Shown here: positions 1 through 7,184 of the stretch, piece by piece
Layout: every line of letters starts with the position of its first letter
Numbering within the stretch: the stretch's first letter is position 1
DNA from: Lentzea aerocolonigenes
Lineage (GTDB): Bacteria > Actinomycetota > Actinomycetes > Mycobacteriales > Pseudonocardiaceae
Length of the DNA: 23,110 nucleotides
Direction of reading: 5' to 3'
Assembly: GCF_000955955.1 (NCBI RefSeq)
Contig: NZ_JYJG01000397.1
Span: 1-23,110, forward strand
The notes under the pieces: model-generated
Database searches by the model: none
Seen by the model: only the letters and a program-made list of their open reading frames with translations
What the model was told of the DNA's origin: nothing
Translations under genes and position numbers: made by a program

Positions 1-30
1 TGGCCCGGAACGTTGCCGGAGAATTCGCGG

Positions 31-453
31 TCAGGCGGACGGATCGTGGCGCCGTCCCACTGAGCGTGAATCACCCGCCGACGTTCCGGGTCGCGCCACT
101 AGCTTCGGCTTCGCCTCGGCCCATGCCGCGTGCCAGCCGCGGTCGACCTGCTCGGCGTTCTCGCCGTCGTCCGCGATCCGCTCGATCATGTCGAGCAACG
201 CGGCCCGGTGTTCCGAACTGAGCACGGGCATGACCTCGACCAGGAACGGCAGCACCGCCGTGGCGGCCGGGCACACGAAGCCGCCCTCCTCGTAGACGGT
301 CCGGTCGAGGTCCACTACCGCCCGCGCGACGACTTCGGGATCGTTGGACAGCAACGCCCGCAGATGCCCCGGCGTGTCCAGTGCAGGACCGTACGCGTGG
401 TCGATCTCGTGCCACGCAACGGAATCCAGGCCCTCCAGCATGCGCGGGATCAT
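31..453 (-). CDS. HEAT-repeat-like hypothetical protein, apparently frameshifted at its 3' end
   Basis: No enzymatic function is recognised. The N-terminal part (MIPRMLEGLDSVAWHEIDH, later AATAVLPFLVEV) resembles a family of actinobacterial hypotheticals built from HEAT-like helical repeats. I place the start at ATG 453, which overlaps the TGA of an upstream remnant as ATGA; an in-frame GTG at 465 is the alternative. Up to about position 100 the reading is family-like. The last 25 or so residues, up to the stop at 31, are not. In another frame, from about position 92 to the window edge, the DNA reads DPERRRVIHAQWDG and on with no stop. That continues the repeat pattern better, because DP-x-RR is common at HEAT repeat starts. 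The simplest reading is a one-base frameshift near 90-100, with the true gene running off the left edge. A genuine short protein cannot be excluded. Confidence 0.5.
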   Translation of the reverse strand: MIPRMLEGLDSVAWHEIDHAYGPALDTPGHLRALLSNDPEVVARAVVDLDRTVYEEGGFVCPAATAVLPFLVEVMPVLSSEHRAALLDMIERIADDGENAEQVDRGWHAAWAEAKPKLVARPGTSAGDSRSVGRRHDPSA

Positions 454-530
454 AGTTGCCGCCACGCCTGCCGCAGGTTGTCCGGCAATGCGGCGCTGGC
501 CACCAGGAACGGCAGCACCGCGATCGCCGG
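450..530 (-). pseudogene. Remnant of a second HEAT-like ORF upstream of the first
   Basis: On the minus strand from 530 the frame reads PAIAVLPFLVASAALPDNL and ends in a TGA at 452-450 that overlaps the next ATG. The LPFLV segment matches AATAVLPFLVEV in the downstream ORF, so this looks like a piece of the same family or an internal duplication. The only upstream start in frame, GTG 563, lies beyond a strong terminator hairpin, so an intact gene is unlikely. Confidence 0.35.
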
Positions 531-560
531 AAAAGGCCGCGACCGAAGCCGCGGCCTTTT
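531..560 (-). terminator. Rho-independent terminator after the first S8 protease, possibly bidirectional
   Basis: Arms AAAAGGCCGCG (531-541) and CGCGGCCTTTT (550-560) are perfectly complementary over 11 bp, with an 8-nt loop. Both strands end in a T4 run. It lies 15 bp downstream of the stop of the protease gene at 576. Confidence 0.85.
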
Positions 561-575
561 CACTCAGAGCTCAGC

Positions 576-1745
576 TCACGCGGTCGGCGCGAGGTACAGC
601 AGGCGGTTCGGCGAGCCAGAACCCGGGCTGGTCACCTTGCCCGGCGTCGACTGCGCGACCAGGTAGGAAGCCACCTGGGCCGGAGTCGCCGTCTTGTTCG
701 TCGACAGGTACCGCGCCGCGGCACCGGCCACGTGCGGGGTCGCCATCGAGGTGCCCGAGATGGTGTTGGTGGCCGAGTCGGACGTGTTCCACGCCGAGGT
801 GATGTTGCTGCCCGGGGCGAAGATGTCCAGGATCGCGCCGTAGTTCGAGTAGGACGCGCGGGCGTCGGTGCGCTCGGTGGCGCCGACGGTGATCGCCTCG
901 GCCACGCGGGCCGGGGAGAAGGTGTTCGCGTTGGCGTTCGAGTTGCCGGCGGCGACCGCGAAGGTCACGCCCTTGGCGATGGCGTTCTTCACAGCCGTGT
1001 CGAGCGTGGCGTTGGCGCCGCCGCCCAGGGACAGGTTGGCGACAGCCGGCTTGACCGCGTTGGCGCCGACCCAGTCGATGCCCGCCGCGACACCGGCGAG
1101 GGTGCCGGAGCCGTTGTTGTCGAGCACGCGGACCGCGACGACCTTGGCGGCCTTCGCGACACCGTACTGCGAGCCCGCGATGGTGCCGGCGACGTGAGTG
1201 CCGTGGCCGTTTCCGTCCTGGGCAACGTTGTCGTTGTCCACGAAGTCACGGCCGTTGGAAGCGCGACCACCGAACGTCGAGTGGCTGATGCGCACACCGG
1301 TGTCGATGACGTACGCGGTCACGCCCGCGCCCGTCGAGGTGTAGCTGTACTTCTGGTCCAGCGGCAGGTTCTTCTGGTCGATGCGGTCGAGACCCCACGA
1401 CGGCGGGTTCGTCTGCGTCGCCTCCATGTGCACGACCTGGTCGGCCTCGACGAACTCGACGGACGGGTCGGCGGCCAGGCGCTTGGCCTGCTTCTCGGTC
1501 AGCTTCACGTTGAATCCGCCGAAGCTGGTGTAGTCGCGCTCGACGCGAGCGCCGAAACGGGAAGCCAGGGCGTGCGAGTTCGCCTTGCCCTCCTTCAGCT
1601 TCACGATGAAGGAACCGGCGATCTTCTCAGGGGAACCGAGCGACAGCACCTCGCCCTCGGCGGCAGAGGCGGAGGGAACCATCAGAACCGACAGGGCGAG
1701 GGTCGCCGCGCCGGCACCGGCCAGGAACCGGATCTTTCGCGTCAT
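576..1745 (-). CDS. Secreted S8 family serine protease (proteinase K/aqualysin type), copy 1
   Basis: A 389-residue subtilisin-family endopeptidase, predicted to be exported and self-processed. Residues 1 to about 29 are a Sec signal peptide (MTRKIRF, hydrophobic core, ASA-A). Residues 45-110 are an inhibitor I9-type propeptide ([11 protein letters not shown] onward). The catalytic domain follows: Asp148 in YVIDTGVR, His181 in GHGTHVAGT, oxyanion Asn268 in AAGNSN and Ser333 in [12 protein letters not shown], so all catalytic residues are present. I chose ATG 1745 because it opens directly into the signal peptide; ATG 1754 adds three residues, and longer readings enter the promoter. It is the most downstream of three tandem paralogues on the minus strand. 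A good promoter (1786-1814) and a terminator (531-560) suggest it is transcribed on its own. The ordinary role would be extracellular protein degradation; the substrate is unknown. Confidence 0.93.
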   Translation of the reverse strand: MTRKIRFLAGAGAATLALSVLMVPSASAAEGEVLSLGSPEKIAGSFIVKLKEGKANSHALASRFGARVERDYTSFGGFNVKLTEKQAKRLAADPSVEFVEADQVVHMEATQTNPPSWGLDRIDQKNLPLDQKYSYTSTGAGVTAYVIDTGVRISHSTFGGRASNGRDFVDNDNVAQDGNGHGTHVAGTIAGSQYGVAKAAKVVAVRVLDNNGSGTLAGVAAGIDWVGANAVKPAVANLSLGGGANATLDTAVKNAIAKGVTFAVAAGNSNANANTFSPARVAEAITVGATERTDARASYSNYGAILDIFAPGSNITSAWNTSDSATNTISGTSMATPHVAGAAARYLSTNKTATPAQVASYLVAQSTPGKVTSPGSGSPNRLLYLAPTA

Positions 1746-1785
1746 GATGTGCATTCCGTTCTTTGCAGGGGAACGAACACTTTCG

Positions 1786-1814
1786 ACGCTATGGAGAGAT
1801 CCGGTTCCTGCCAA
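1786..1814 (-). promoter_or_regulatory. Sigma-70-type promoter of S8 protease copy 1
   Basis: On the minus strand, TTGGCA (1814-1809), a 17-nt spacer and TAGCGT (1791-1786) match the -35 and -10 pattern of primary sigma factors. The predicted start of transcription is near 1780, leaving a leader of about 35 nt before ATG 1745. Inferred from pattern only. Confidence 0.5.
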
Positions 1815-1815
1815 G

Positions 1816-1838
1816 GGTGTCCTAAAGGTTAGGACACC
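1816..1838. promoter_or_regulatory. 10-bp inverted repeat abutting the protease 1 promoter (operator or terminator)
   Basis: GGTGTCCTAA (1816-1825) and TTAGGACACC (1829-1838) are perfect inverted repeats separated by AGG. The repeat ends 2 bp upstream of the -35 box of protease 1 and starts 26 bp after the stop of protease 2. It has no T-run, which argues for a protein-binding operator, but a terminator for copy 2 is also possible. Confidence 0.45.
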
Positions 1839-1863
1839 GTTCGATTGCCGGACAATTCACGAT

Positions 1864-2937
1864 TCACAGAGATGGCGGCCAGTAAAGGATACGAGTGACG
1901 GGTGGTGTGCCCGGAGTGCCCGTGGTAACCAATGCGCGCTCCACTTGAGCGGGCGTGGCGGCGCGGTTGTACTCCAGATAACGGGCTGCCACACCGGCCG
2001 CGTGCGGTGCGGCCATCGAGGATCCGCTCAGGGTCTGCACAGCCGTGTCGTTGGTGTTCCAGGCCGAGGGGATGTTCACGCCCGGCGCCCAGATGTCCAC
2101 CAGCGGGCCGAAGTTCGACGACGGCGCCTTGGTGTCCGTCGGCGTCAACGCACCCACGCAGATCGCCTGCGAAACCCGTTGTGGTGACGAGTTGGACGGA
2201 TCGCTGTTGCTGCCACCAGCAGCCACCGTGTACGAGACGCCGGAGTCGATCGACTTCTTCACCGCGGTGTCGAGAGCCGCGGAAACGCTGCCGCCCAACG
2301 ACATGTTGGCCACAGCGGGCTTGACGGCGTGCGCGGTCACCCAGTCCACACCCGCGATGACACCGGAGATCGTGCCGGAACCAGAACCGTTCAGCACCCG
2401 CACGCCCCACACCACCGCGTGCTTGGCCACGCCGTACTTGGCGCCCGCGGCGATTCCGGCGACGTGCGTGCCGTGCCCGTTGTCGTCCTGCGCGATCGCG
2501 TCGTTGTCGACGGTGTCCCAGCCGTTGCGCGCCCGGCCGCCGAAGTCCGTGTGCGTCACGCGGATTCCCGTGTCGATCACGTAGATGTTCACGCCACGAC
2601 CGGTGCTCGTGAAGGAGTACTTCTGGTCCAACGGCAACGCGCGCTGGTCGATCCGGTCCAGCCCCCACGGCGGGTTGAGCTGCGTGGAGTTCGCATGCAC
2701 GATCCCGTCACGCTCCACAAAGGACACGTTCGGGTCGGCCTGCACCGAACGCAGCTGCGCGGCGGTCAACCGCGCGCTGAACCCGTTGAGAACATTGGCG
2801 TACCGATGTTCGACCGTGCCCGAGAACGAGGACACGGCACCATCTTTGTAAACCACGATGTACGACGAGGTGGCCGCGGACGCCGGGGCGACCACGACCG
2901 CTGCCGCCAGGGCGGCGACTGCCAGCAGGGCTCTCAC
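1864..2937 (-). CDS. Secreted S8 family protease homologue, copy 2, oxyanion Asn replaced by Gly
   Basis: 357 residues. The signal peptide is residues 1 to about 22 ([10 protein letters not shown] ... ASAA). The I9-type propeptide is residues 25-85 (SYIVVYKDG ... FVERDGIV) and the subtilase domain follows. Asp122 (YVIDTGIR), His155 (GHGTHVAGI) and Ser307 ([12 protein letters not shown]) are present. The segment that reads AAGNSN in both sister copies reads AAGGSN here, putting Gly242 (codon GGC, 2214-2212) where the transition-state-stabilising Asn belongs. The family expectation is strongly reduced hydrolysis, so this may be a slow enzyme or a pseudoprotease. The start is GTG 2937, preceded by AAAGGA about 9 nt upstream. 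The sequence is more divergent than copies 1 and 3 (GSSMAAPH for [15 protein letters not shown] for VAGTIAG). It follows copy 3 after a 90-bp gap containing a hairpin. Confidence 0.9.
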   Translation of the reverse strand: MRALLAVAALAAAVVVAPASAATSSYIVVYKDGAVSSFSGTVEHRYANVLNGFSARLTAAQLRSVQADPNVSFVERDGIVHANSTQLNPPWGLDRIDQRALPLDQKYSFTSTGRGVNIYVIDTGIRVTHTDFGGRARNGWDTVDNDAIAQDDNGHGTHVAGIAAGAKYGVAKHAVVWGVRVLNGSGSGTISGVIAGVDWVTAHAVKPAVANMSLGGSVSAALDTAVKKSIDSGVSYTVAAGGSNSDPSNSSPQRVSQAICVGALTPTDTKAPSSNFGPLVDIWAPGVNIPSAWNTNDTAVQTLSGSSMAAPHAAGVAARYLEYNRAATPAQVERALVTTGTPGTPPVTRILYWPPSL

Positions 2938-2984
2938 AGGCGGATTCCTTTCAGTTGCCCGAGAAAGATCGGGGCAGGGAGAAA

Positions 2985-3013
2985 CGGCCCCGGTTCACAG
3001 GGAACCGGGGCCG
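2985..3013 (-). terminator. Terminator-like hairpin after S8 protease copy 3
   Basis: CGGCCCCGGTTC (2985-2996) and GAACCGGGGCCG (3002-3013) form a perfect 12-bp stem with a 5-nt loop, 14 bp after the copy 3 stop. There is no clear T-run, so some read-through into copy 2 is possible. Confidence 0.7.
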
Positions 3014-3027
3014 CACATCGGAGGAGA

Positions 3028-4188
3028 TCAGCTGGTCGGCGGCCAGTACAGCAGCCTGGTCGTCGTACCGGCACCGGGGTTGGTCACCTTGCCGTTGGTG
3101 GCGTTGGAGGTGATCGCGGCCGCCACCTGCGCGGGCGTCACGTTGAAGTTGCCCTGCAGGTACCGGGCCACCACGCCGACGACGTGCGGCGTCGCCATCG
3201 AGGTGCCCGAGATGGTGTTCGTGGCCGTGTCACTGGTGTTCCACGCCGACGTGATGCCGCTGCCGGGCGCGAACACGTCGACGACCGGGCCGTAGTTGGA
3301 GTACGAGGCACGCGCGTCGGTGCGTTCGGTCGCACCCACGGTGATCGCCGCCGCCACCCGTGCGGGCGAAGTGCTGGCAGCGTTGGTGTTCGAGTTGCCG
3401 GCCGCGACCGCGAACGTGACGCCACGCGTGATCGCGCCCTGCACGGCCTGGTCGAGCGAGGTGTTGGCGCCACCGCCGAGCGACATGTTCGCCACCGCGG
3501 GCTTGCGGTGGTTGTTCGCCACCCAGTTCACACCCGCGATGACGCCGGCGATCGTGCCGGAGCCCGCGTTGTTGAGCACGCGCACGGCGTAGATGTTCGC
3601 GGCCTTCGCCACGCCGTACTGCGAGCCCGCGATCGTGCCGGAGACGTGCGTGCCGTGGCCGTTGCCGTCCTGCGCGACGGCGTCGTTGTCCACGAAGTCG
3701 TAACCGTTGTGGGCGCGGCCGCCGAACGTCTGGTGCGTGATGCGCACACCGGTGTCGATCACGTACGCGTTCACGCCTGCGCCGGTGGTGTTGTAGGTGT
3801 AGCGCTGGTCGAGCGGCAGGTTGCGCTGGTCGATCCGGTCGAGGCCCCAGGACGGCGGGTTGACCTGGGTGGCCTGGATGCTGACGACCTGGTCGCGTTC
3901 CACGTACTCGACCGACGGGTCGGCGGCGAGTCTGCGGGCCTGGGTGTCGGACATCTTGACCGAGAAGCCCTTGAACGCGGCGTCGTACACGTACCCGAGC
4001 CGGCCGCCGAAGCGGGAACCGAGAGTCGCGGCGCTCGCGGTGACCCCGTTGTCCTTGAGCTTGACGATGAAGCTGCCCGCGATGTTCTCGCCGGGAGACG
4101 TGCGGATCTCACCGACCGCCGCGGTGGCGGGCGCCGCGAAGGCCGCGACCATGACCGCCGAACCCACCAGGATTGCTGTCTTGCGCAT
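3028..4188 (-). CDS. Secreted S8 family serine protease (proteinase K/aqualysin type), copy 3
   Basis: 386 residues. The signal peptide is residues 1 to about 24 (MRKTAILVGSAVMVAAF ... ATAA). The I9-type propeptide is residues 37-106 ([12 protein letters not shown] ... YVERDQVV). The catalytic domain has Asp145 (YVIDTGVR), His178 (GHGTHVSGT), oxyanion Asn265 (AAGNSN) and Ser330 ([12 protein letters not shown]), so it should be active. ATG 4188 is chosen because AGGA lies 7 nt upstream and the signal peptide starts there; the open frame extends to 4377 but that part is not protein-like. It is closest to copy 1 (shared [21 protein letters not shown] and ITSAWNTSD segments), which points to local duplication. 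It is the promoter-proximal copy, divergent from the HTH gene at 4370 across a 181-bp region. Confidence 0.93.
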   Translation of the reverse strand: MRKTAILVGSAVMVAAFAAPATAAVGEIRTSPGENIAGSFIVKLKDNGVTASAATLGSRFGGRLGYVYDAAFKGFSVKMSDTQARRLAADPSVEYVERDQVVSIQATQVNPPSWGLDRIDQRNLPLDQRYTYNTTGAGVNAYVIDTGVRITHQTFGGRAHNGYDFVDNDAVAQDGNGHGTHVSGTIAGSQYGVAKAANIYAVRVLNNAGSGTIAGVIAGVNWVANNHRKPAVANMSLGGGANTSLDQAVQGAITRGVTFAVAAGNSNTNAASTSPARVAAAITVGATERTDARASYSNYGPVVDVFAPGSGITSAWNTSDTATNTISGTSMATPHVVGVVARYLQGNFNVTPAQVAAAITSNATNGKVTNPGAGTTTRLLYWPPTS

Positions 4189-4369
4189 TGCGTAGTCCTG
4201 TTCGTCGCAGGGATGCTCAGGAACCCAATCGGGACTATTGGCGGCGTAATAGGCCCGAGATCTGAACTTTCCGGGTTTCCCAGCAGCCCGAAACCGCCGA
4301 TCGGCTGTACCGCGTCCCCTTTGCTGCCGATAGCCTCTCGAACTTGACCCCCGGGAAACGGAGGGGTAG

Positions 4370-5275
4370 ATGCTCACGATTTACCCACCTCGCGAGGAGC
4401 TCGCCGACCTGTTGGTGACGGGTCCGTTCGCGGACGCGTTGCGGGCCGCGATCCAGGTGCGGGGTCTCAGTCTGGAACGGCTGCAGCACCGTCTGCGGGT
4501 GCGCGGCGCGCCGATCAGCGTGACGGCGCTGAGCTACTGGCAGTCGGGTCGCCGCAGACCCGAACGGCCGGAGTCGCTGATGGCGCTCGCTCATCTGGAG
4601 GACGTGCTCGGGCTGCCGGAAGCGGCTCTGTCACGACTCCTCGGCCCACCGCGGCCGCGCGGGCGTTCGCGCAGGCGGGAGCTGTCGGCACGGGCGCCGT
4701 GGGACGGTTCCGGGCTCGTTCTGACCGCTCAGCACGACCGGGTGGACGTCGCCCCCTGCGGCGGTGTGCGCGGTGTCCGGTCACGCCAGGTCATGCAGGC
4801 GACGTCGGCCGGAGTGGACCGCTGGATCCTCTGCCAGGAAACGGGCTCCTCCCAACCGGCGCTGACCGCTGTGCGCTCGTGCCGGGTCGGCCGCGTCGCT
4901 CGTGAACGCACCAACGGCGTGCTCGTCGCGGAGCTGTTGTTCGACGAACCGATCTCTCCCGGCGACTCGATCGCGATCGAGTACGAATTGATCTATCCAC
5001 ATCCGACGGTCGAGCACACGCATTTCCGCCGGTTCGCCGAACGGGTGCACGACTACGTGCTGGAGATCAAATTCCCGGCCGAGTCCCCGCCCGCTTCCTG
5101 CGAGCAATTCGCGTCCGGTCCGGCCGGGACGGAAATGCACGGCGGCGGACGCCCGGCCCCCGTTGACACCTGGGGCTACGCGCACGCCGCCGCACTCGAC
5201 TTCGGTCCTGGCATCTACGGGATGCGCTGGACGATCGCCGCGAACTCCTCGGGGTCGTCGAGCCAAGGGGTGTGA
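4370..5275 (+). CDS. HTH-domain hypothetical protein, possible regulator or effector-binding protein
   Basis: 301 residues. Residues about 20-90 look like an XRE-type helix-turn-helix (ADALRAAIQVRGLSLERLQH ... ALSYWQSGRRRPERPESL ... LEDVLGLPEAAL), in which a cryptic-repressor-like fold would bind DNA. After a basic linker (PRPRGRSRRRE) comes a C-terminal region of about 190 residues that I do not recognise; it has a beta-rich, ligand-domain-like composition (FDEPISPGDSIAIEYELIYP, FGPGIYGMRWTI). The start is ATG 4370, with GGAGGGG a few bases upstream. It is divergent from the three proteases, so control of them is a reasonable guess but nothing proves it. Its last 61 bp overlap the convergent hydrolase gene, whose end looks natural. 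The final SSGSSSQGV may be a recent extension. Confidence 0.75.
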   Translation: MLTIYPPREELADLLVTGPFADALRAAIQVRGLSLERLQHRLRVRGAPISVTALSYWQSGRRRPERPESLMALAHLEDVLGLPEAALSRLLGPPRPRGRSRRRELSARAPWDGSGLVLTAQHDRVDVAPCGGVRGVRSRQVMQATSAGVDRWILCQETGSSQPALTAVRSCRVGRVARERTNGVLVAELLFDEPISPGDSIAIEYELIYPHPTVEHTHFRRFAERVHDYVLEIKFPAESPPASCEQFASGPAGTEMHGGGRPAPVDTWGYAHAAALDFGPGIYGMRWTIAANSSGSSSQGV

Positions 5276-6030
5276 CCGGCCGCCTTCTGGATCACGAGCC
5301 GCGCGTGCGGGAGCAGGCCCGCGAACTCGCGCGCGCGGTTGAGCGGGAGCGCGATGTCGACCTCGCCGACGAGCAGAAGTGTTGGCACGTCGAGGTTCTC
5401 GAGCGCCGCGCGGGTCGATGCGGGGTCGAGCGCACCCTCGGCGTAGAACTCCTCGGCCGCCTGCTCGTTGGTCGGGTGGTCGTCGTCGAGCTTGCTGATC
5501 TCGTCGTCCCAGCGCCCGTGCCAGAACGGAGCGACCCTCTCCCACGCCTCCGGCGTCTCGTTGCCCGCCCAGATCTCCTCGAACCACCCGATCGCCTCGG
5601 CGTACCAGGGTTCTTCGCTGCGGCTGTGCGCGATCGCGCGCCGATCGTCGTTCGTGATGTCGATGCCGACGGCACGCGCGCTCGGTGCGACGAGCACGAG
5701 TTCCTTGACGTGCCGCGGATAGCGCGCCGCGTAGAGGATCGCGAGGGAACCGCCGGCGGAGTGGCCGAGCAGCCTGATCTGGTCGAGGCCGAGGTGCTGC
5801 CGGAGCGCTTCCACGTCCTCGACCTGGCGGTCCGCGCGGTACGTCTCCAGTGCTGCTCCCTCGGACTCGCCGGTGCCGCGCAGGTCGAGCCTGAGCATGT
5901 TCTCGAGCGGCAGCACCGCGAGGTAGGACGACGCCGTCATCGGCCCGCCCGGCAGGCAGATGAGCGGGTCATCTCCTGCCAGGCCGTGATACGCGAGTTT
6001 CGTGCCGTCGTACGAGCTGAAGGTCCCCAT
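5215..6030 (-). CDS. Alpha/beta hydrolase, proline iminopeptidase-like (S33 type)
   Basis: 271 residues, a cytoplasmic alpha/beta hydrolase. LPGGPMT near residue 27 resembles the HGGPG oxyanion motif of S33 peptidases. The nucleophile elbow is GHSAGG. The acid is likely Asp in VGEVDIALP and the base His in AAGHTPWLDDP. The length suits the family. It is the last gene of the minus-strand operon, starting 14 bp after the acyl-CoA dehydrogenase stop, so it may hydrolyse an ester, lactone or CoA thioester linked to that pathway. Actual peptidase activity is only one option. The 3' end overlaps the convergent HTH gene by 61 bp. Confidence 0.85.
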   Translation of the reverse strand: MGTFSSYDGTKLAYHGLAGDDPLICLPGGPMTASSYLAVLPLENMLRLDLRGTGESEGAALETYRADRQVEDVEALRQHLGLDQIRLLGHSAGGSLAILYAARYPRHVKELVLVAPSARAVGIDITNDDRRAIAHSRSEEPWYAEAIGWFEEIWAGNETPEAWERVAPFWHGRWDDEISKLDDDHPTNEQAAEEFYAEGALDPASTRAALENLDVPTLLLVGEVDIALPLNRAREFAGLLPHARLVIQKAAGHTPWLDDPEEFAAIVQRIP

Positions 6031-6044
6031 ACCCGGGGAGTCTC

Positions 6045-7184
6045 TCAGTAGGAGCGGGGCAGCTTCAGCGAGTTTTGGGCGACGAAGTTGAGGACCATCT
6101 CCCTGCTGACGGGCGCGATGCGGGACAGCCGGGACATGCCGAGCATCGACGCCAGCCCGAACTCCGTGGTCAGGCCGTTGCCGCCGTGGGTCTGAATCGC
6201 CTGGTCAACGGCCGCTGCGATGGCCTCACCCGCCGCGTACTTGGCCATGTTCGCGGACTCGCCGGCCTCCTTGTCGCGACCGGAGTCGTACAGCGCGGCG
6301 GCCTTCTGCGTCATCAGCCTGGCCAGCTCGATCTCGATGTGGATCTTCGCGAGCGGGTGCGCGAGGCCCTGGTGCGAACCGATCGGGTTCTCCCACACCT
6401 TGCGCTGCTGCGCGTAGGTGACGGCCTTGCTGATCGCGAGCCGCGCCGAACCGGTGGCCATGCTCGCGCCCATGATCCGCTCGGGGTTGAGGCCCGCGAA
6501 CACCTGCAGCAGCCCCTGATCCGGCGAACCCACGACCGCGTCACCCGGCAGCCTCACATCGTCGAAGAACAACGTGAACTGCTTCTCCGGCACGACCAGG
6601 TCCATCTCGATCTGGTGCCAGGTGAAGCCTTCGGCGTTCGTCGGCACGACCACGAGCACCGGCCCGGTCTTCTGGATCGCGACCACGAGCACGGCGTCGA
6701 CCTCGTCGATGCCGGAGATGAACGTCTTGGAGCCCTTGAGGATCCAGTCGTCACCATCGCGGCGCACGTGCGTCTTCAGCTGGTGCGAGTTCGATCCCGC
6801 GTCCGGCTCGGTGATCGCGAACGCCATCTTCAGCGTGCCGTCCGCGAAACCGGGCAGCCACTTGGACTTCTGCTCCTCCGTGCCGAACCGCGCGATCACC
6901 GTCGCGCAGATCGCCGGTGAAACGACCATGAGCAGCAACGGACATCCCGCCGCCGCCAGCTCCTCGCACACCGCCGCGAGGTCGCCGATGCCGCCGCCAC
7001 CGCCGCCGTACTCCTCGGGCACGGCCACGCCGAGATAGCCGAGCTTGCCGGCCTCTTCCCACAGCTCGGTGGCCTTCTCCCCCGACTTGGCCTTGGCGAG
7101 GAAGTACTCGTTGCCGTACTTGGCCCCCAGCTCTGACACGGCCTTGCGGAGCGCGATCCGCTCTTCGGACTCGACGAAGCTCAT
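6045..7184 (-). CDS. Acyl-CoA dehydrogenase (second of the operon)
   Basis: 379 residues, FAD-dependent alpha,beta-desaturation of an acyl-CoA. The N-terminal helical domain covers about 1-120. The middle beta-domain has ITEPDAGSNSHQLKT and LKGSKTFISG (FAD and substrate contacts). The C-terminal helical domain runs from about 230 and includes QTHGGNGL. The usual C-terminal catalytic Glu (IYEGT-type motif) is absent (RIAPVSREM). A Glu at 235 in NPERIMGA sits where isovaleryl-CoA and long-chain dehydrogenases carry their base. ATG 7184 overlaps the biotin carboxylase stop as ATGA, so translation is coupled. The likely substrate is a branched acyl-CoA, inferred from context. Unusually it has a Gly-rich run (YGGGGGGIGD) in the loop after helix C. 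Confidence 0.92.
   Translation of the reverse strand: MSFVESEERIALRKAVSELGAKYGNEYFLAKAKSGEKATELWEEAGKLGYLGVAVPEEYGGGGGGIGDLAAVCEELAAAGCPLLLMVVSPAICATVIARFGTEEQKSKWLPGFADGTLKMAFAITEPDAGSNSHQLKTHVRRDGDDWILKGSKTFISGIDEVDAVLVVAIQKTGPVLVVVPTNAEGFTWHQIEMDLVVPEKQFTLFFDDVRLPGDAVVGSPDQGLLQVFAGLNPERIMGASMATGSARLAISKAVTYAQQRKVWENPIGSHQGLAHPLAKIHIEIELARLMTQKAAALYDSGRDKEAGESANMAKYAAGEAIAAAVDQAIQTHGGNGLTTEFGLASMLGMSRLSRIAPVSREMVLNFVAQNSLKLPRSY

Noticed and set aside
4275..4296. GGTTTC/GAAACC inverted repeat upstream of protease copy 3
   Set aside because: Only 6-bp arms with a 10-nt spacer, and no clear promoter nearby; not distinguishable from chance.
456..4347. Long plus-strand open frames opposite the protease genes (456-1832 and 2329-4347)
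   Set aside because: They mirror the codons of the minus-strand proteases, are Arg/Val/Gly rich with no recognisable domain, and are expected in high-GC DNA. The opposite strand has clear family motifs.
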